This document shows positions 42,801-57,300 of a stretch of 64,000 nt of DNA, one piece after another. How positions within the stretch are numbered: the first letter of the stretch is position 1; each line of letters opens with the position of its first letter. Under the pieces are notes generated by a model that was not told where the DNA came from, made no database searches, and saw only the letters and a program-made list of their open reading frames with translations. The translations under genes were made by a program, and so were the position numbers. Origin of the DNA: Chamaelirium japonicum (lineage: Eukaryota; Streptophyta; Magnoliopsida; Liliales; Melanthiaceae); NCBI GenBank assembly GCA_947650365.1, contig CANTAL010000199.1, positions 62,001-126,000 on the forward strand, given 5' to 3'.

Positions 42801-45800
42801 CGTACGATCCATTCTAATTCATTAGCACAATCTATTCTAATTCATTCGTACGATCCATTCTAATTCATTAGCACGATCCATTCTAATTCTTTCGTACGAT
42901 CCATTCTATTTCATTCGTACGATCCATTCTTACTCATTCGTACGATCCATTCTATTTCATTCGCACGAATGTATCCTTTCTAATTCATTCGTACGACCCA
43001 TTCTAATTCATTCACATGATCCATTCTAATTCATTCATACGATCCATTCTAATTCATTCGTACGATCCATTCTAATTCATTCGCACGATCCATTCAAATT
43101 CATTCATATGATCCATTCTAATTCATTCATACGATCCATTCTAATTCATTCACATGAATGTATCCATTCTAATTCATTCGTACGATCCATTCTAATTCAT
43201 TCGCACAATCTATTCAAATTCATTCATACGATCCATTCTAATTCATTAGCACGATGCATTTTAATTCATTCATACGATCCAATCTATTTCAATCTTACGA
43301 TCCATTCTTACTCATTCGTATGATCCATTCTAATTCATTCGCACGAATGTATCCATTCTAATTCATTCGTACGATGCATTCTAATTCATTCTTACGATCC
43401 ATTCTATTTCATTCATACGATCCATTGGTACTCATTCGTACAATCCATTCTAATTCATTCGCACGAATGTATCCATTCTAATTCATTCGTACGATCCATT
43501 CTAATTCATTCGCACTTTCCATTCTAATTCATTCATACGATCCATTCTAATTCATTCGTACGCGAATGATCCATTCTAATTCATTCGCACGAATGTATCC
43601 ATTCTAATTCATTCGCACGAATGTATCCATTCTAATTCATTCGTATGATTCATTCGAATTCATTCATACGATCCATTCTAATTCATTCATACGATCCATT
43701 CTAATTCATTCGTGCGAATGTATCCATTCTAATTCATTCGTACGATCCATTCTAACTCATTCGCACAATCTATTCTAATTCATTCGTACGATCCATTCTA
43801 ATTCATTCATACAATCCATTTTAATTCTTTCGCACGAATGTATCCATTCTAATTCATTCGTACAATCCACCCTAATTCATTCGTATGATCCTTTCTAATT
43901 CATTAGCACGAATGTATCCATTCTAATTCATTCGTACGATCCATTCAAATTCATTCATACGATCCATTCTAATTCAATCATACGATCCATTCTAATTCAT
44001 TCGCACGAATGTATCCATTCTAATTCATTCGTACGATCCATTCTAATTCATTCGCACAATCAATTCTAATTCATTCTTACGATCCATTCTAATTCATTCG
44101 CACGATCCATTCTAATTCATTTGTACGATCCATTCTAATACATTCATACAATCCATTCTAATTCTTTTGCACGAATGTATCCATTCTAATTCATTCGTAC
44201 GATTCATTCTAATTCCTTCATACGATCCATTCTAATTCCTTCGTATGATCCATTCTAATTCCTTCGTTCGATCCATTCTAATTCATTCCCAAGAATATAT
44301 CCATTCTAATTCATACGTACGATCCATTCTAATTCATTCATACGATCCAATCTAATTCATTCATACGATCCATTCTAATTCATTCGCACGAATGTATCCA
44401 TTCTAATTCATTCTAATTCCTTTGTATGATCCATTCGTATGATACATTCTAATTCCTTCGCACGAATGTATCCATTCTAATTCATCCTTATGATCCATTC
44501 GAATTCATTCGCACAATTTATTCTAATTCATTCGTACGATCAATTCTAATTCATTAGCACGATCCATTCTAATTCATTCGTACGAACCATTCTATTTCAT
44601 TCGTATGATCCATTCTAATTCATTCGCATGATCCATTCTAATTCATTCGTACGATCCATTCTAATTTATTCGCACGATCCATTCTAATTCATTCATATGA
44701 TCCAATCTAATTTATTCATACGATCCATTCTAATTCATTCGCACGAATGTATCCATTCTAATTCATTCGTACGATCCATTCTAATTCATTCGCACGATCC
44801 ATTCTAATTCGTTCATACGATCCAGTCTAATTCATTCGTATGATCCATTCTAATTCATTCATATGAATGTATCTATTCTAATTCATTCGTACGATCCATT
44901 CTAATTCATTCGCACGATCCAATCTAATTCATTCGAACGATCCATTCTAATTCATTCGTACGATCCATTCAATTTCATTCGTACGATCCATTCTTACTCA
45001 TTCGTACGATCCATTCAAATTCATACGTACAATCCATTGTAATTCATTCGTACGATCTATTCTAATTCGTTCGCACAATCTATTCTAATTCATTCGTACG
45101 ATCCATTATAATTCATTAGCACGATTTATTCTAATTCATTCGTACGATCCATTCTATTTCATTCGTACGATCCATACTTACTCATTCGTACGGTCCATTC
45201 TAATTCATTCGCACGAATGTATCCATTCTTATTCATTTATACGTTCCATTCTAATTCATTCGCACGATCTATTCTAATTCATTCATACGATCCATTCTAA
45301 TTCATTCGTACGATCCATTCTAATTCATTCGCATGATCCATTCTAATTCATTCATACGATCCATTCTAATTCATTCATACGATCCATTCTAATTCATTCG
45401 CACGAATGTATCCATTCTAATTCATTCGTACGATCTATTCTAATTCATTCGCACGATCCATTCTAATTCATTCATACGATCCAGTCTAATTCATTCGTAC
45501 GATCCATTCTAATTCATTCGTACGAATGTATCCATTCTAATTCATTCGTGCGATCCATTCTAATTCATTCGCACGATCCAATCTAATTCATTCGCACGAT
45601 CCATTCTAATTCATTCGTACGATCCATTCTATTTCATTCATATGATCCATTCTTACTCATTCGTACGATCCATTCTAATTCATTCGCATGAATGTATCCA
45701 TTCTAATTCATTCGTACGATCCATTCTAATTCATTCGAACGATCTATTCTAATTCATTCATACGATCCATTCTAATTAATTCGTACAATCCATTCTAATT

Positions 45801-47400
45801 CATTCGCACGATCTATTCTAATTCATTCATACGTCCCATTCTAATTCATTCATACAATCCATTCTAATTCTTTCGCACGAATGTATCCATTCTAATTCAT
45901 TCGTACGATCGATTCTAATTCATTCGGACAATCTATTCTAATTCATTCGTACGATCCATTCTAATTCATTCGCACGATCCATTCTAATTCATTTATACGA
46001 TCCATTCTAATTCATTCATACAATCCATTCTAATTCTTTTGCACGAATGTATCCATTTTAATTCATTCGTACGATCCATTCAAATTCCTTCATACGATCC
46101 ATTCTAATTCCTTCGTATGATCCATTCTAATTCCTTCGTTCGATCCATTCTAATTCATTCCCATGAATGTATCCATTCTAATTCATACATACGACCCATT
46201 CTAATTCATTCATACGATCCAGTCTAATTCATTCATACGATCCATTCTAATTCATTCGCATGAATGTATCCATTCTAATTCATTCTAATTCCTTCGTACG
46301 ATCCATTCGTATGATATATTTTAATTCCTTCGCACGAATGTATCCATTCTAATTCATTCGTACGATCCATTCCAATTCATTCGCACAATCTATTCTAATT
46401 CATTCGTACGATCCATTCTAATTCATTAGCACGATACTTTCTAATTCATTCGTACAAACCATTCTATTTCATTCGTACGATCCCTTCTTACTCATTCGTA
46501 CGATCCATTCTAATTCATTCGCACGAATGTATCCATTCTAATTCATTCGTACGATCCATTCTAATTCATTCGCACGATCCATTCTAATTCATTTATACGT
46601 TCCATTCTAATTCATTCGTACGATCCATTCTAATTCATTCGCACGATCCATTCTAATTCATTCATATGATCTATTCTAATTCATTCATACGATCCATTCT
46701 AATTCATTCGCACGAATGTATCCATTATAATTCATTCGTACAATCTATTCTAATTCATTCGCACAATCTATTCTAATTCATTCATACGATCCATTCTAAT
46801 TCATTAGCACGATCCATTCTAATTTATTCGTACGATCCATTCTATTTCATTGGTACGATCCATTCTTACTCATTCGTACGATCCATTCTAATTCATTCGC
46901 ACGAATGTATCCATTCTAATTAATTCGTATGTTCCATTCTAATTCATTTGCACGATCCATTCTAATTCATCCGTACGATCCATTCTAATTCATTTGTATG
47001 ATCTATTCTTACTCATTCGTACGATCCATTCTAATTCATTCGCATGAATGTATCCATTCTTATTCATTCATACTATCCATTCTAATTCATTCGCACGATC
47101 CATTCTAATTCATTCATACGATCTATTCTAATTCATTCGTACGATCCATTCTAATTCATTCGCACGATCCATTCTAATTCATTCATACAATCCATTCTAA
47201 TTCTTTCGCACGAATGTATCCATTCTAATTCATTCGTACGATCCACCCTAATTCCTTAATATGATCCATTCTAATTAATTCGTACGAATGTATCCATTCT
47301 AATTCATTCGTATGATCCATTCGAATTCATTCATACGATCCACTCTAATTCATTCATACGATCCATTCAAATTTATTCGCACGAATGTATCTGTTCTAAT
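39829..47400 (+). repeat. Copy of 17.06-24.85 kb
   Basis: This is the right-hand partner of 17056-24850. It begins at CCGTTCTATTTC (39829), which matches 17056; the base just left still follows the 32.6 kb pattern. About 138 bp (six monomers) present near 20663-20800 is missing near 43390. The shift falls to 22538 before similarity to the 24.9 kb region is lost near 47.4 kb. Confidence 0.85.
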
Positions 47401-48640
47401 TCATTCGTACGATCCATTCTAATTCATTCGCACAATCTATTCTAATTCATTCGTACGATCCATTCTAATTCATTCGCACGATCCATTCTAATTCATTTGT
47501 ACGATCCATTCTAATTCATTCATACAATCCATTCTAATTCTTTTGCACGAATGTATCCATTCTAATTCATTCGTACGATCCATTCTAATTCCTTCATACG
47601 ATCCATTCTATATCCTTTGTATGATCCTTTCTAATTCCTTCATTCGATCCATTCTAATTCATTCCCATGAATGTATCCATTCTAATTCATACGTACGATC
47701 CATTCTAATTCATTCACACGATCCAATCTAATTCATTCATACGATCCATTCTAATTCATTCGCACGAATGTATCCATTCTATTTTATTCTAATTCCTTCG
47801 TACGATCCATTCGTACGATACATTCTAATTCCTTCGCACGAATGTATCCATTCTAATTCATCCGTATGATCCATTCGAATTCATTCGTACAATCTATTCT
47901 AATTCATTCGTACGATCCATTCTAATTCATTAGCATGATCCATTCTAATTCATTCGTACGAACCATTCTATTTCATTCGTACGATCCATTCTAATTCATT
48001 CGCACGATCCATTCTAATTCATTCGTACGATCCATTCTAATTCATTCGCACGATCCATTCTAATTCATTCATACGATCCATTCTAATTTATTCATATGAT
48101 CCATTCTAATTCATTCGCACGAATGTATCCATTCTAATTCATTCGTACGATCCATTCTAATTCATTCGCACGATCCATTCTAATTCGTTCATACGATCCA
48201 GTCTAATTCATTCGTACGATCCATTCTAATTCATTCGCACGATCCAATCTAATTCATTCGAACGATCCATTCTAATTCATTCGTACGATCCATTCAATTT
48301 CATTCGTACGATCCATTCTTACTCATTCGTAAGATCCATTCAAATTCATATGTACAATCCATTCTAATTCATTCGTACGATCCATTCTAATTCGTTCGCA
48401 CAATCTATTCTAATTCATTCGTACGATCCATTCTAATTAATTAGCACGATTCATTCTAATTCATTCGTACGATCAATTCTATTTCATTCGTACGATCCAT
48501 TCTTAATCATTCGTACGATCCATTCTAATTCAGTCGCACGAATGTATCCATTCTTATTCATTCATACGTTCCATTCTAATTCATTCACACGATCCATTCT
48601 AATTCATTCGTACGATCCATTCTAATTTATTCGTACGAAT
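47400..48640 (+). repeat. Copy of about 15.9-17.1 kb
   Basis: TTCACACGATCCAATC (47713) matches 16221 and the rare CAAATTCATATGTACAATCC (48341) matches 16923. The related copies at 22.45 and 45.02 kb have CATACGTAC instead of CATATGTAC, which places this piece closer to the 16 kb copy. Offsets are about 31.4-31.5 kb. Confidence 0.7.
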
Positions 48641-51600
48641 GTATCCATTCTAATTCATTCGTGCGATCCATTCTAATTCATTCGCACGATCCAATCTAAT
48701 TCATTCGCACGATCCATTCTAATTCATTCGAACGATCTATTCTAATTCATTCGTACGATCCATTCTAATTCATTCGCACGATCTATTCTAATTCATTCAT
48801 ACGACCCATTCTAATTCATTCATTCAATCCATTCTAATTCTTTTGCACGAATGTATCCATTCTAATTCATTCGTACGATCCATTCTAATTCATTCGCACA
48901 ATCTATTCTAATTCATTCGTACGATCCATTCTAATTCATTCGCACGATCCATTCTAATTCATTTATACGATCCATTCTAATTCATTCATACAATCCATTC
49001 TAATTCTTTTGCATGAATGTATCCATTCTAATTCATTCGTACGATCCATTCTAATTCCTTCATACGATCCATTCTAATTCCTTCGTATGATCCATTCTAA
49101 TTCCTTCGTTCGATCCATTCTAATTCATTCCCATGAATGTATGCATTCTAATTCATACATTCGACCCATTCTAATTCATTCATACGATCCAATCTAATTC
49201 ATTCATACGATCCATTCTAATTCATTCGCACGAATGTATCCATTCTAATTCATTCTAATTCCTTCGTACGATCCATTTGTACGATACATTCTAATTCCTT
49301 CGCACGAATGTATCCATTCTAATACATTCGTACGATCCATTCTAATTCATTCAAACAATCTATTCTAATTCATTCGTACGATCAATTCTAATTCATTAGC
49401 ACGATCCATTCTAATTCATTCGTACAAACCATTCTATTTCATTCGTACGATCCATTCTTACTCATTCGTACGATCCATTCTAATTTATTCGCACGAATGT
49501 ATCCATTCTAATTCATTCGTACGATCCATTCTAATTCATTCGCACGATCCATTCTAATTCATTCATACGTTCCATTCTAATTCATTCGTACGATCCATTC
49601 TAATTCATTCGCACGATCCATTCTAATTCATTCATATGATCCATTCTAATTCATTCATACGATCCATTCTAATTCATTCGCACGAATGTATCCATTATAA
49701 TTCTTTCATACAATCCATTCTAATTCATTCGCACAATCTATTCTAATTCATTCGTACGATCCATTCTAATTCATTAGCACGATCCATTCTAATTCATTCG
49801 TACGATCCATTCTATTTCATTGGTACGATCCATTCTTACTCATTCGTAAGATCTATTCTAATTCATTCGCACGAATGTATCCATTCTAATTCATTCGTAC
49901 GTTCCATTCTAATTCATTTGCACGATCCATTCTAGTTCATTCATACGTTCCATTCTAATTCATTCATACGATCCATTCTAATTCATTTGTACGATCTATT
50001 CTTACTCATTCGTACGATCCATTCTAATTCATTCGCATGAATGTATCAATTCTTATTCATTCGTACTATCCATTCTAATTCATTCGCACGATCCATTCTA
50101 ATTCATTCATACGATCCATTCTAATTCATTCGTACGATCCATTCTAATTCATTCGCACGATCCATTCTAATTCATTCATACAATCCATTCTAATTTTTTC
50201 GCACGAATGTATCCATTCTAATTCATTCGTACGATCCACCCTAATTCCTTCATATGATCCATTCTAATTCATTCGCACGAATGTATCCATTCTAATTCAT
50301 TTGTACGATCCATTCGAATTCATTCATACGATCCATTCTAATTCATTCATACGATCCATTCTAATTCATTCGCACGAATGTATCCATTCTAATTCATTAG
50401 TACGATCCATTCTAATTCATTCGCACAATCGATTCTAATTCATTTGTACGATTCATTCTAAATCATTCGCATGATCCATTCTAATTCATTTGTACAATCC
50501 ATTCTAATTCATTTGTACGATCCATTCTAATTCTTTTGCACGAATGTATCCATTCTAATTCATTCTTACGATCCATTCTAATTCCTTTGTACGATCCATT
50601 CTAATTCCTTCGTACGATCCATTCTAATTTCTTCGTACGATCCATTCTAATTCATTCCCATGAATGTATCCATTCTAATTAATATGTACGATCTATTCTA
50701 ATTCATTCATACGATCCAATCTAATTCATTCATACGATCTATTCCAATTCATTCGCACGAATGTATCCATTCTAATTCATTCGTACGATCTATTCTAACT
50801 CATTCGCACAATCTATTCTAATTCATTCATACGATCTATTCTAATTTATTAGCACGATCCATTCTAATTCATTCGTACGATCCATTCTATTTCATTTGTA
50901 CGATCCATTCTTACTCATTCGTACGATCCATTCTAATTCATTCGCACGAATGTATCCATTCTAATTCATTCATACGTTCCATTCTAATTCATTCACACGA
51001 TCCATTCAAATTGATTCGTACGATCCATTCTAATTCATTCGCACGATCCATTCTAATTCATTCATACGATCCATTCTAATTCATTCATACGATCCATTCT
51101 AATTCATTCGCACGAATGTATCCATTCTAATTCATTTGTACGATCCATTCTAATACATTCGCACAATCTATTCTAATTCATTCGTACGATCCATTCTATT
51201 TCATTCGTATGATCCATTCTTACTCATTCAAACGATCCATTCTAATTCATTCGCACGAATGTATCCATTCTAATTCATTCATACGATCCATTCTAATTAA
51301 TTTGCACGATCCATTCTAATTCATTCATACGATCTATTCTAATTCATTCATATGATCCATTCTAATTCATTCGCACAATCTATTCTAATTCATTCGTACG
51401 ATCCATTCTAATTAATTAGCACGATCCATTCTAATTCATTCGTACGGTCCATTCTATTTCATTCGTACAATCCATTCTTACTCATTTGTACGATCCTTTC
51501 TAATTCATTCGTAAGAATGTATCTATTCTAATTCATTCGTACAATCCATTCTAATTCATTCGCACGATCCATTCCTATTCATTCATACGATCCATTCTAA

Positions 51601-53450
51601 TTCATTCGTACGATCCATTCTAATTCATTCGCACGATCCATTCTAATTCATTCATACGATCCATTCTAATTCATTCATACAATCCATTCCAATTCTTTCG
51701 CACGAATGTATCCATTCTAATTCATTCGTACGCTCCACCCTAATTCCTTCGTATGATCCATTCGAATTCATTTGCACGAATGTATCCATTCTAAATCATT
51801 CGTACGATCCATTCGAATTCATTCATACGATCTATTCTAATTCATTCATACGATCCATTCTAATTCATTCGCACGAATGTATCCATTCTAATTCATTCGT
51901 ATGATCCATTCTAATTCATTCGCACAATCTATTCTAATTCATTCGTACGATCCATTCTAATTCATTTGCACGATCCATTCTAATTCATTTGCACGATCCA
52001 TTCTAATTCATTCATACAATCCATTCTAATTCTTTTGCACTAATGTATCCATTCTAATTCCTTCGTACGATCCATTCTAATTCCTTCGTACGATCCATTC
52101 TAATTCCTTTGTACGATCCATTCTATTTCATTCGTATGATCCATTCTAATTCCTTCGTACGATCCATTCTAATTCATTCCCATGAATATATCCATTCCAA
52201 TTCATTCGCATGAATGTATCCATTCTAATTCATTCGTACGATCCATTCTATTTCATTCGTACGATCCATTCTTACTCATTCGTACGATCCATTCTAATTC
52301 ATTCGCATGAATGTATCCATTCTAATTCATTCGTATGATCCATTCTAATTCATTCGCATGATCCATTCTAATTCATTCGTATGATCCAATCTAATTCATT
52401 CGCATGATCCACCCTAATTCCTTCATATGATCCATTCTAATTCATTCGCACGAATGTATCCATTCTAATTCATTCGTACGATCCATTCGAATTCATTCAT
52501 ATGATCCATTCTAATTCATTCGTACAAATGTATCCATTCTAATTCATTCGTACGAATGTATCCATTCTAATTCATTCGTACGATCCATTCTAATTCATTC
52601 GCACGATCCAATCTAATTAATTCGCACGATCCATTCTAATTCATTCATACGATCCATTCTATTTCATTCGTACGATCTATTCTTACTCATTCGTACGATC
52701 CATTCTAATTCATTCGCACGAATGTATCCATTCTAATTCATTCGTACGATCCATTCTAATTCATTCGCACGATCTATTCTAATTCATTCGTACGATCCAT
52801 TCTAATTCATTCGTACGATCCATTCTAATTCATTCGTACGATCCATTCTAATTCAATCGCACGATCCATTCTAATTCATTCATACGATCCATTCTAATTC
52901 ATTCATATAATCCATTCTAATTCATTCGCACGAATGTATCCATTCTAATTCATTCGTACGATCCACCCTAATTCCTTCGTATGATCCATTCTAATTCATT
53001 CGCATGAATGTATCCATTCTAATTCATTCGTAAGATCCATTCGAATTCTTTCATACGATCCATTCTAATTCATTCATACGATCCATTCTAATTCATTCAC
53101 ACGAATGTATCCATTCTAATTCATTCGTACGATCTATTCTAATTCATTCGCACAATCTATTCTAATTCATTCATACGATCCATTCTAATTCATTCGCACG
53201 ATCCATTCTAATTCATTTGTACGATCCATTCTAATTCATTCATATAATCCATTCGAATTCTTTTGCACGAATGTATCCATTCTAATTCATTCGTATGATC
53301 CATTCTAATTCCTTCATACGATCCATTCTAATTCCTTCGTATGATCCATTCTAATTCCTTCGTTCGATCCATTCTAATTCATTCTCATGAATGTATCCAT
53401 TCTAATTCATTTGTATGATCCATTCTAATTCATTCATATAATCCATTCTA
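48640..53450 (+). repeat. Copy of about 22.95-28.0 kb
   Basis: GTGCGATCC 22986 and 48661 (shift 25675); the TCCATTTGTACGATAC marker 23741 and 49272 (25531); CCTTCGTTCG 23572 and 49103 (25531), then 27964 and 53357 (25393). The drop of 138 bp is six monomers, lost near 52240 (four) and 52380 (two) relative to 26.7-27.0 kb. Confidence 0.83.
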
Positions 53451-53470
53451 ATTCTTTTGCACGAATGTAT
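53213..53470 (+). repeat. Local duplication with 194-bp spacing
   Basis: TTCATATAATCCATTCKAATTCTTTTGCACGAATG occurs around 53241 and again around 53435, 194 bp apart. This equals two 28-bp plus six 23-bp units. CATATAATCC is a rare variant of CATACAATCC, which supports a local copy event. Confidence 0.75.
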
Positions 53471-54357
53471 CCATTCTAATTCATTCGTACGATTCATTGT
53501 AATTCATTCGCACAATCTATTCTAATTCATTCGTACGATCCATTCTAATTCATTAGCACGATCGATTCTAATTCATTCGTACGATCCATTCTATTTCATT
53601 CGTACGATCCATTCTTACTCATTCGCACGATCCATTCTAATTCATTCGCACGAATGTATCCATTCTAATTCATTCGTACGATCCATTCTAATTCATTCGC
53701 ACGATCCATTCTAATTCATTCATACGATCTAATCTAATTCATTCGCGCGAATTCATTCGTACGATCCATTCGAATTCATTCATACGATCCATTCTAATTC
53801 ATTCATACGATCTATTCTAAATCATTCGCACGTATGATCTATTCTAATTCATTCGCACGAATGTATCCATTCTAATTCATTCGTACAATCCATTCTAATT
53901 CATTCGCACAATCTATTCTAATTCATTCGTACGATCCATTCTAATTCATTAGCACGATCGATTCTAATTCATTCGTACGATCCATTCTATTTCATTCGAA
54001 CGATCCATTCTTACTCATTCGCACGATCCATTCTAATTCATTCGCACGAATGTATCCATTCTAATTCATTCGTACGATCCATTCTAATTCATTCGCACGA
54101 TCCATTCTAATTCATTCGTACGATCCATTCTAATTCATTCGCGCGAATTCATTTGTACGATCCATTCGAATTCATTCATACGATCCATTCTAATTCATTC
54201 ATACGATCTATTCTAAATCATTCGCACGTATGATCTATTCTAATTCATTCGCACGAATGTATCCATTCTAATTCATTCGTACAATCCATTCTAATTCATT
54301 CGCACAATCTATTCTAATTCATTCGCACAATCCATTCTAATTCATTAGCACAATCTA
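53459..54357 (+). repeat. Tandem duplication, 396-bp unit, about 2.3 copies
   Basis: GCGCGAATTC occurs at 53745 and 54141, and AGCACGATCGATTC at 53555 and 53951; both pairs are 396 bp apart. The third copy runs from about 54250 and stops at 54357. The unit equals fourteen 23-bp and two 28-bp monomers plus two fragments of 14 and 4 bases (CGAATTCATTCGTA; CGTA before TGATCTATTC). It resembles 28.2-28.45 kb with the fragments added. Copies differ by only a few bases. Confidence 0.85.
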
Positions 54358-54366
54358 TTAATTCCT
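54352..54366. repeat. Out-of-phase duplication junction
   Basis: The sequence reads CACAATCTATTAATTCCTTC. A normal unit would read CAATCTATTCTAATTC, so two bases are missing where the 396-bp repeat meets the copy of 24.71 kb. Most other changes in the array are whole-monomer, so this looks like a breakpoint joined outside the repeat register. Confidence 0.75.
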
Positions 54367-57300
54367 TCATATGATCCATTCTAATTCATTCGCACGAATG
54401 TATCCATTCTAATTCATTTGTACGATCCATTCGAATTCATTCATACGATCCATTCTAATTCATTCATACGATCCATTCTAATTCATTCGCACGAATGTAT
54501 CCATTCTAATTCATTAGTACGATCCATTCTAATTCATTCGCACAATCGATTCTAATTCATTTGTGCGATTCATTCTAAATCATTCGCACGATCCATTCTA
54601 ATTCATTTGTACGATCCATTCTAATTCATTCATACAATCCATTCTAATTCTTTTGCACGAATGTATCCATTCTAATTCATTCTTACGATCCATTCTAATT
54701 CCTTTGTACGATCCATTCTAATTCCTTCGTACGATCCATTCTAATTTCTTCGTACGATCCATTCTAATTCATTCCCATGAATGAATCCATTCTAATTAAT
54801 ATGTACGATCTATTCTAATTCATTCATACGATCCAATCTAATTCATTCATACGATCTATTCCAATTTATTCGCACGAATGTATCCATTCTAATTCATTCG
54901 TACGATCTATTCAAACTCATTCGCACAATCTATTCTAATTCATTCGTACGATCTATTCTAATTTATTAGCACGATCCATTCTAATTCATTCATACGATCC
55001 ATTCTATTTCATTCGTACGATCCATTCTTACTCATTCGTACGATCCATTCTAATTCATTCGCGCGAATGTATCCATTCTAATTCATTCATACGTTCCATT
55101 CTAATTCATTCACACGATCCATTCAAATTGATTCATACGATCCATTCTAATTCATTCGCACGATCCATTCTAATTCATTCATACGATCCATTCTAATTCA
55201 TTCATACGATCCATTCTAATTCATTCGCACGAATGTATCCATTCTAATTCATTTGTACGATCCATTCTAATACATTCGCACAATCTATTCTAATTCATTC
55301 GTACGATCCATTCTATTTCATTCGTATGATCCATTCTTACTCATTCAAACGATCCATTCTAATTCATTCGCACGAATGTATCCATTCTAATTCATTCATA
55401 CGATCCATTCTAATTCATTTGCACGATCCATTCTAATTCATTCATACGATCTATTCTAATTCATTCATATGATCCATTCTAATTCATTCGCATAATCTAT
55501 TCTAATTCATTCGTACGATCCATTCTAATTAATTAGCACGATCCATTCTAATTCATTCGTACGGTCCATTCTATTTCATTCGTACAATCCATTCTTACTC
55601 ATTTGTACGATCCTTTCTAATTCATTCGTAAGAATGTATCTATTCTAATTCATTCGTACGATCCATTCTAATTCATTCGCACGATCCATTCCTTTTCATT
55701 CATACGATCCATTCTAATTCATTCGTACGATCCATTCTAATTCATTCACACGATCCATTCTAATTCATTCATACGATCCATTCTAATTCATTCATACAAT
55801 CCATTCCAATTCTTTCGCACGAATGTATCCATTCTAATTCATTCGTACGCTCCACCCTAATTCCTTCGTATGATCCATTCGAATTCATTTGCACGAATGT
55901 ATCTATTCTAAATCATTCGTACGATCCATTCGAATTCATTCATACGATCTATTCTAATTCATTCATACGATCCATTCTAATTTATTCGCACGAATGTATC
56001 CATTCTAATTCATTCGTATGATCCATTCTAATTCATTCGCACAATCTATTCTAATTCATTCGTACGATCCATTCTAATTCATTTGCACGATCCATTCTAA
56101 TTCATTTGCACGATCCATTCTAATTCATTCATACAATCCATTCTAATTCTTTTGCACTAATGTATCCATTCTAATTCCTTCGTACGATCCATTCTAATTC
56201 CTTCGTACGATCCATTCTAATTCCTTTGTACGATCCATTCTATTTCATTCGTATGATCCATTCTAATTCCTTCGTACGATCCATTCTAATTCATTCCCAT
56301 AAATATATCCATTCCAATTCATTCGCATGAATGTATCCATTCTAATTCATTCGTACGATCTATTCTAATTCATTCGCACAATCTATTCTAATTCATTCGT
56401 ACGATCCATTCTAATTCATTAGCACGGTCCATTCTAATTCATTCGTACGATCCATTCTATTTCATTTGTATGATCCATTCTTACTGATTCGTACGATACA
56501 TTCTAATTCATTCGCATGAATGTATCCATTCTAATTCATTCGTATGATCCATTCTAATTCATTCGCATGATCCATTCTAATTCATTCATACGATCCATTC
56601 TAATTCATTTGTACGATCCATTCTAATTCATTCGCATGATCCACCCTAATTCTTTCATATGATCCATTCTAATTCATTCGCACGAATGTATCCATTCTAA
56701 TTCATTCGTACGATCCATTCGAATTCATTCATATGATCCATTCTAATTCATTCGTACAAATGTATCCATTCTAATTCATTCGTACGAATGTATCCATTCT
56801 AATTCATTCGTACGATCCATTCTAATTCATTCGCACGATCCAATCTAATTCATTCGCACGATCCATTCTAATTCATTCATACGATCCATTCTATTTCATT
56901 CGTACGATTTATTCTTACTCATTCGTACGATCCATTCTAATTCATTCGCACGAATGTATCCATTCTAATTCATTCGTACGATCCATTCTAATTCATTCGC
57001 ACGATCTATTCTAATTCATTCGTACGATCCATTCTAATTCATTCGTACGATCCATTCTAATTCATTCGTACGATCCATTCTAATTCAATCGCACGATCCA
57101 TTCTAATTCATTCATACGATCCATTCTAATTCATTCATACAATCCATTCTAATTCTTTCGCACAAATGTATCCATTCTAATTCATTCGTACGATCCACCC
57201 TAATTCCTTCGTATGATCCATTCTAATTCATTCGCATGAATGTATCCATTCTAATTCATTCGTAAGATCCATTCGAATTCTTTCATACGATCCATTCTAA

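Noticed and set aside
43108-43323. Open frames at 43108-43323 (71 codons) and 47543-47731 (62 codons)
   Set aside because: They have the same repeat-derived peptide words (SNSF, RSILIHS, HECIHS) and no independent evidence for a gene.
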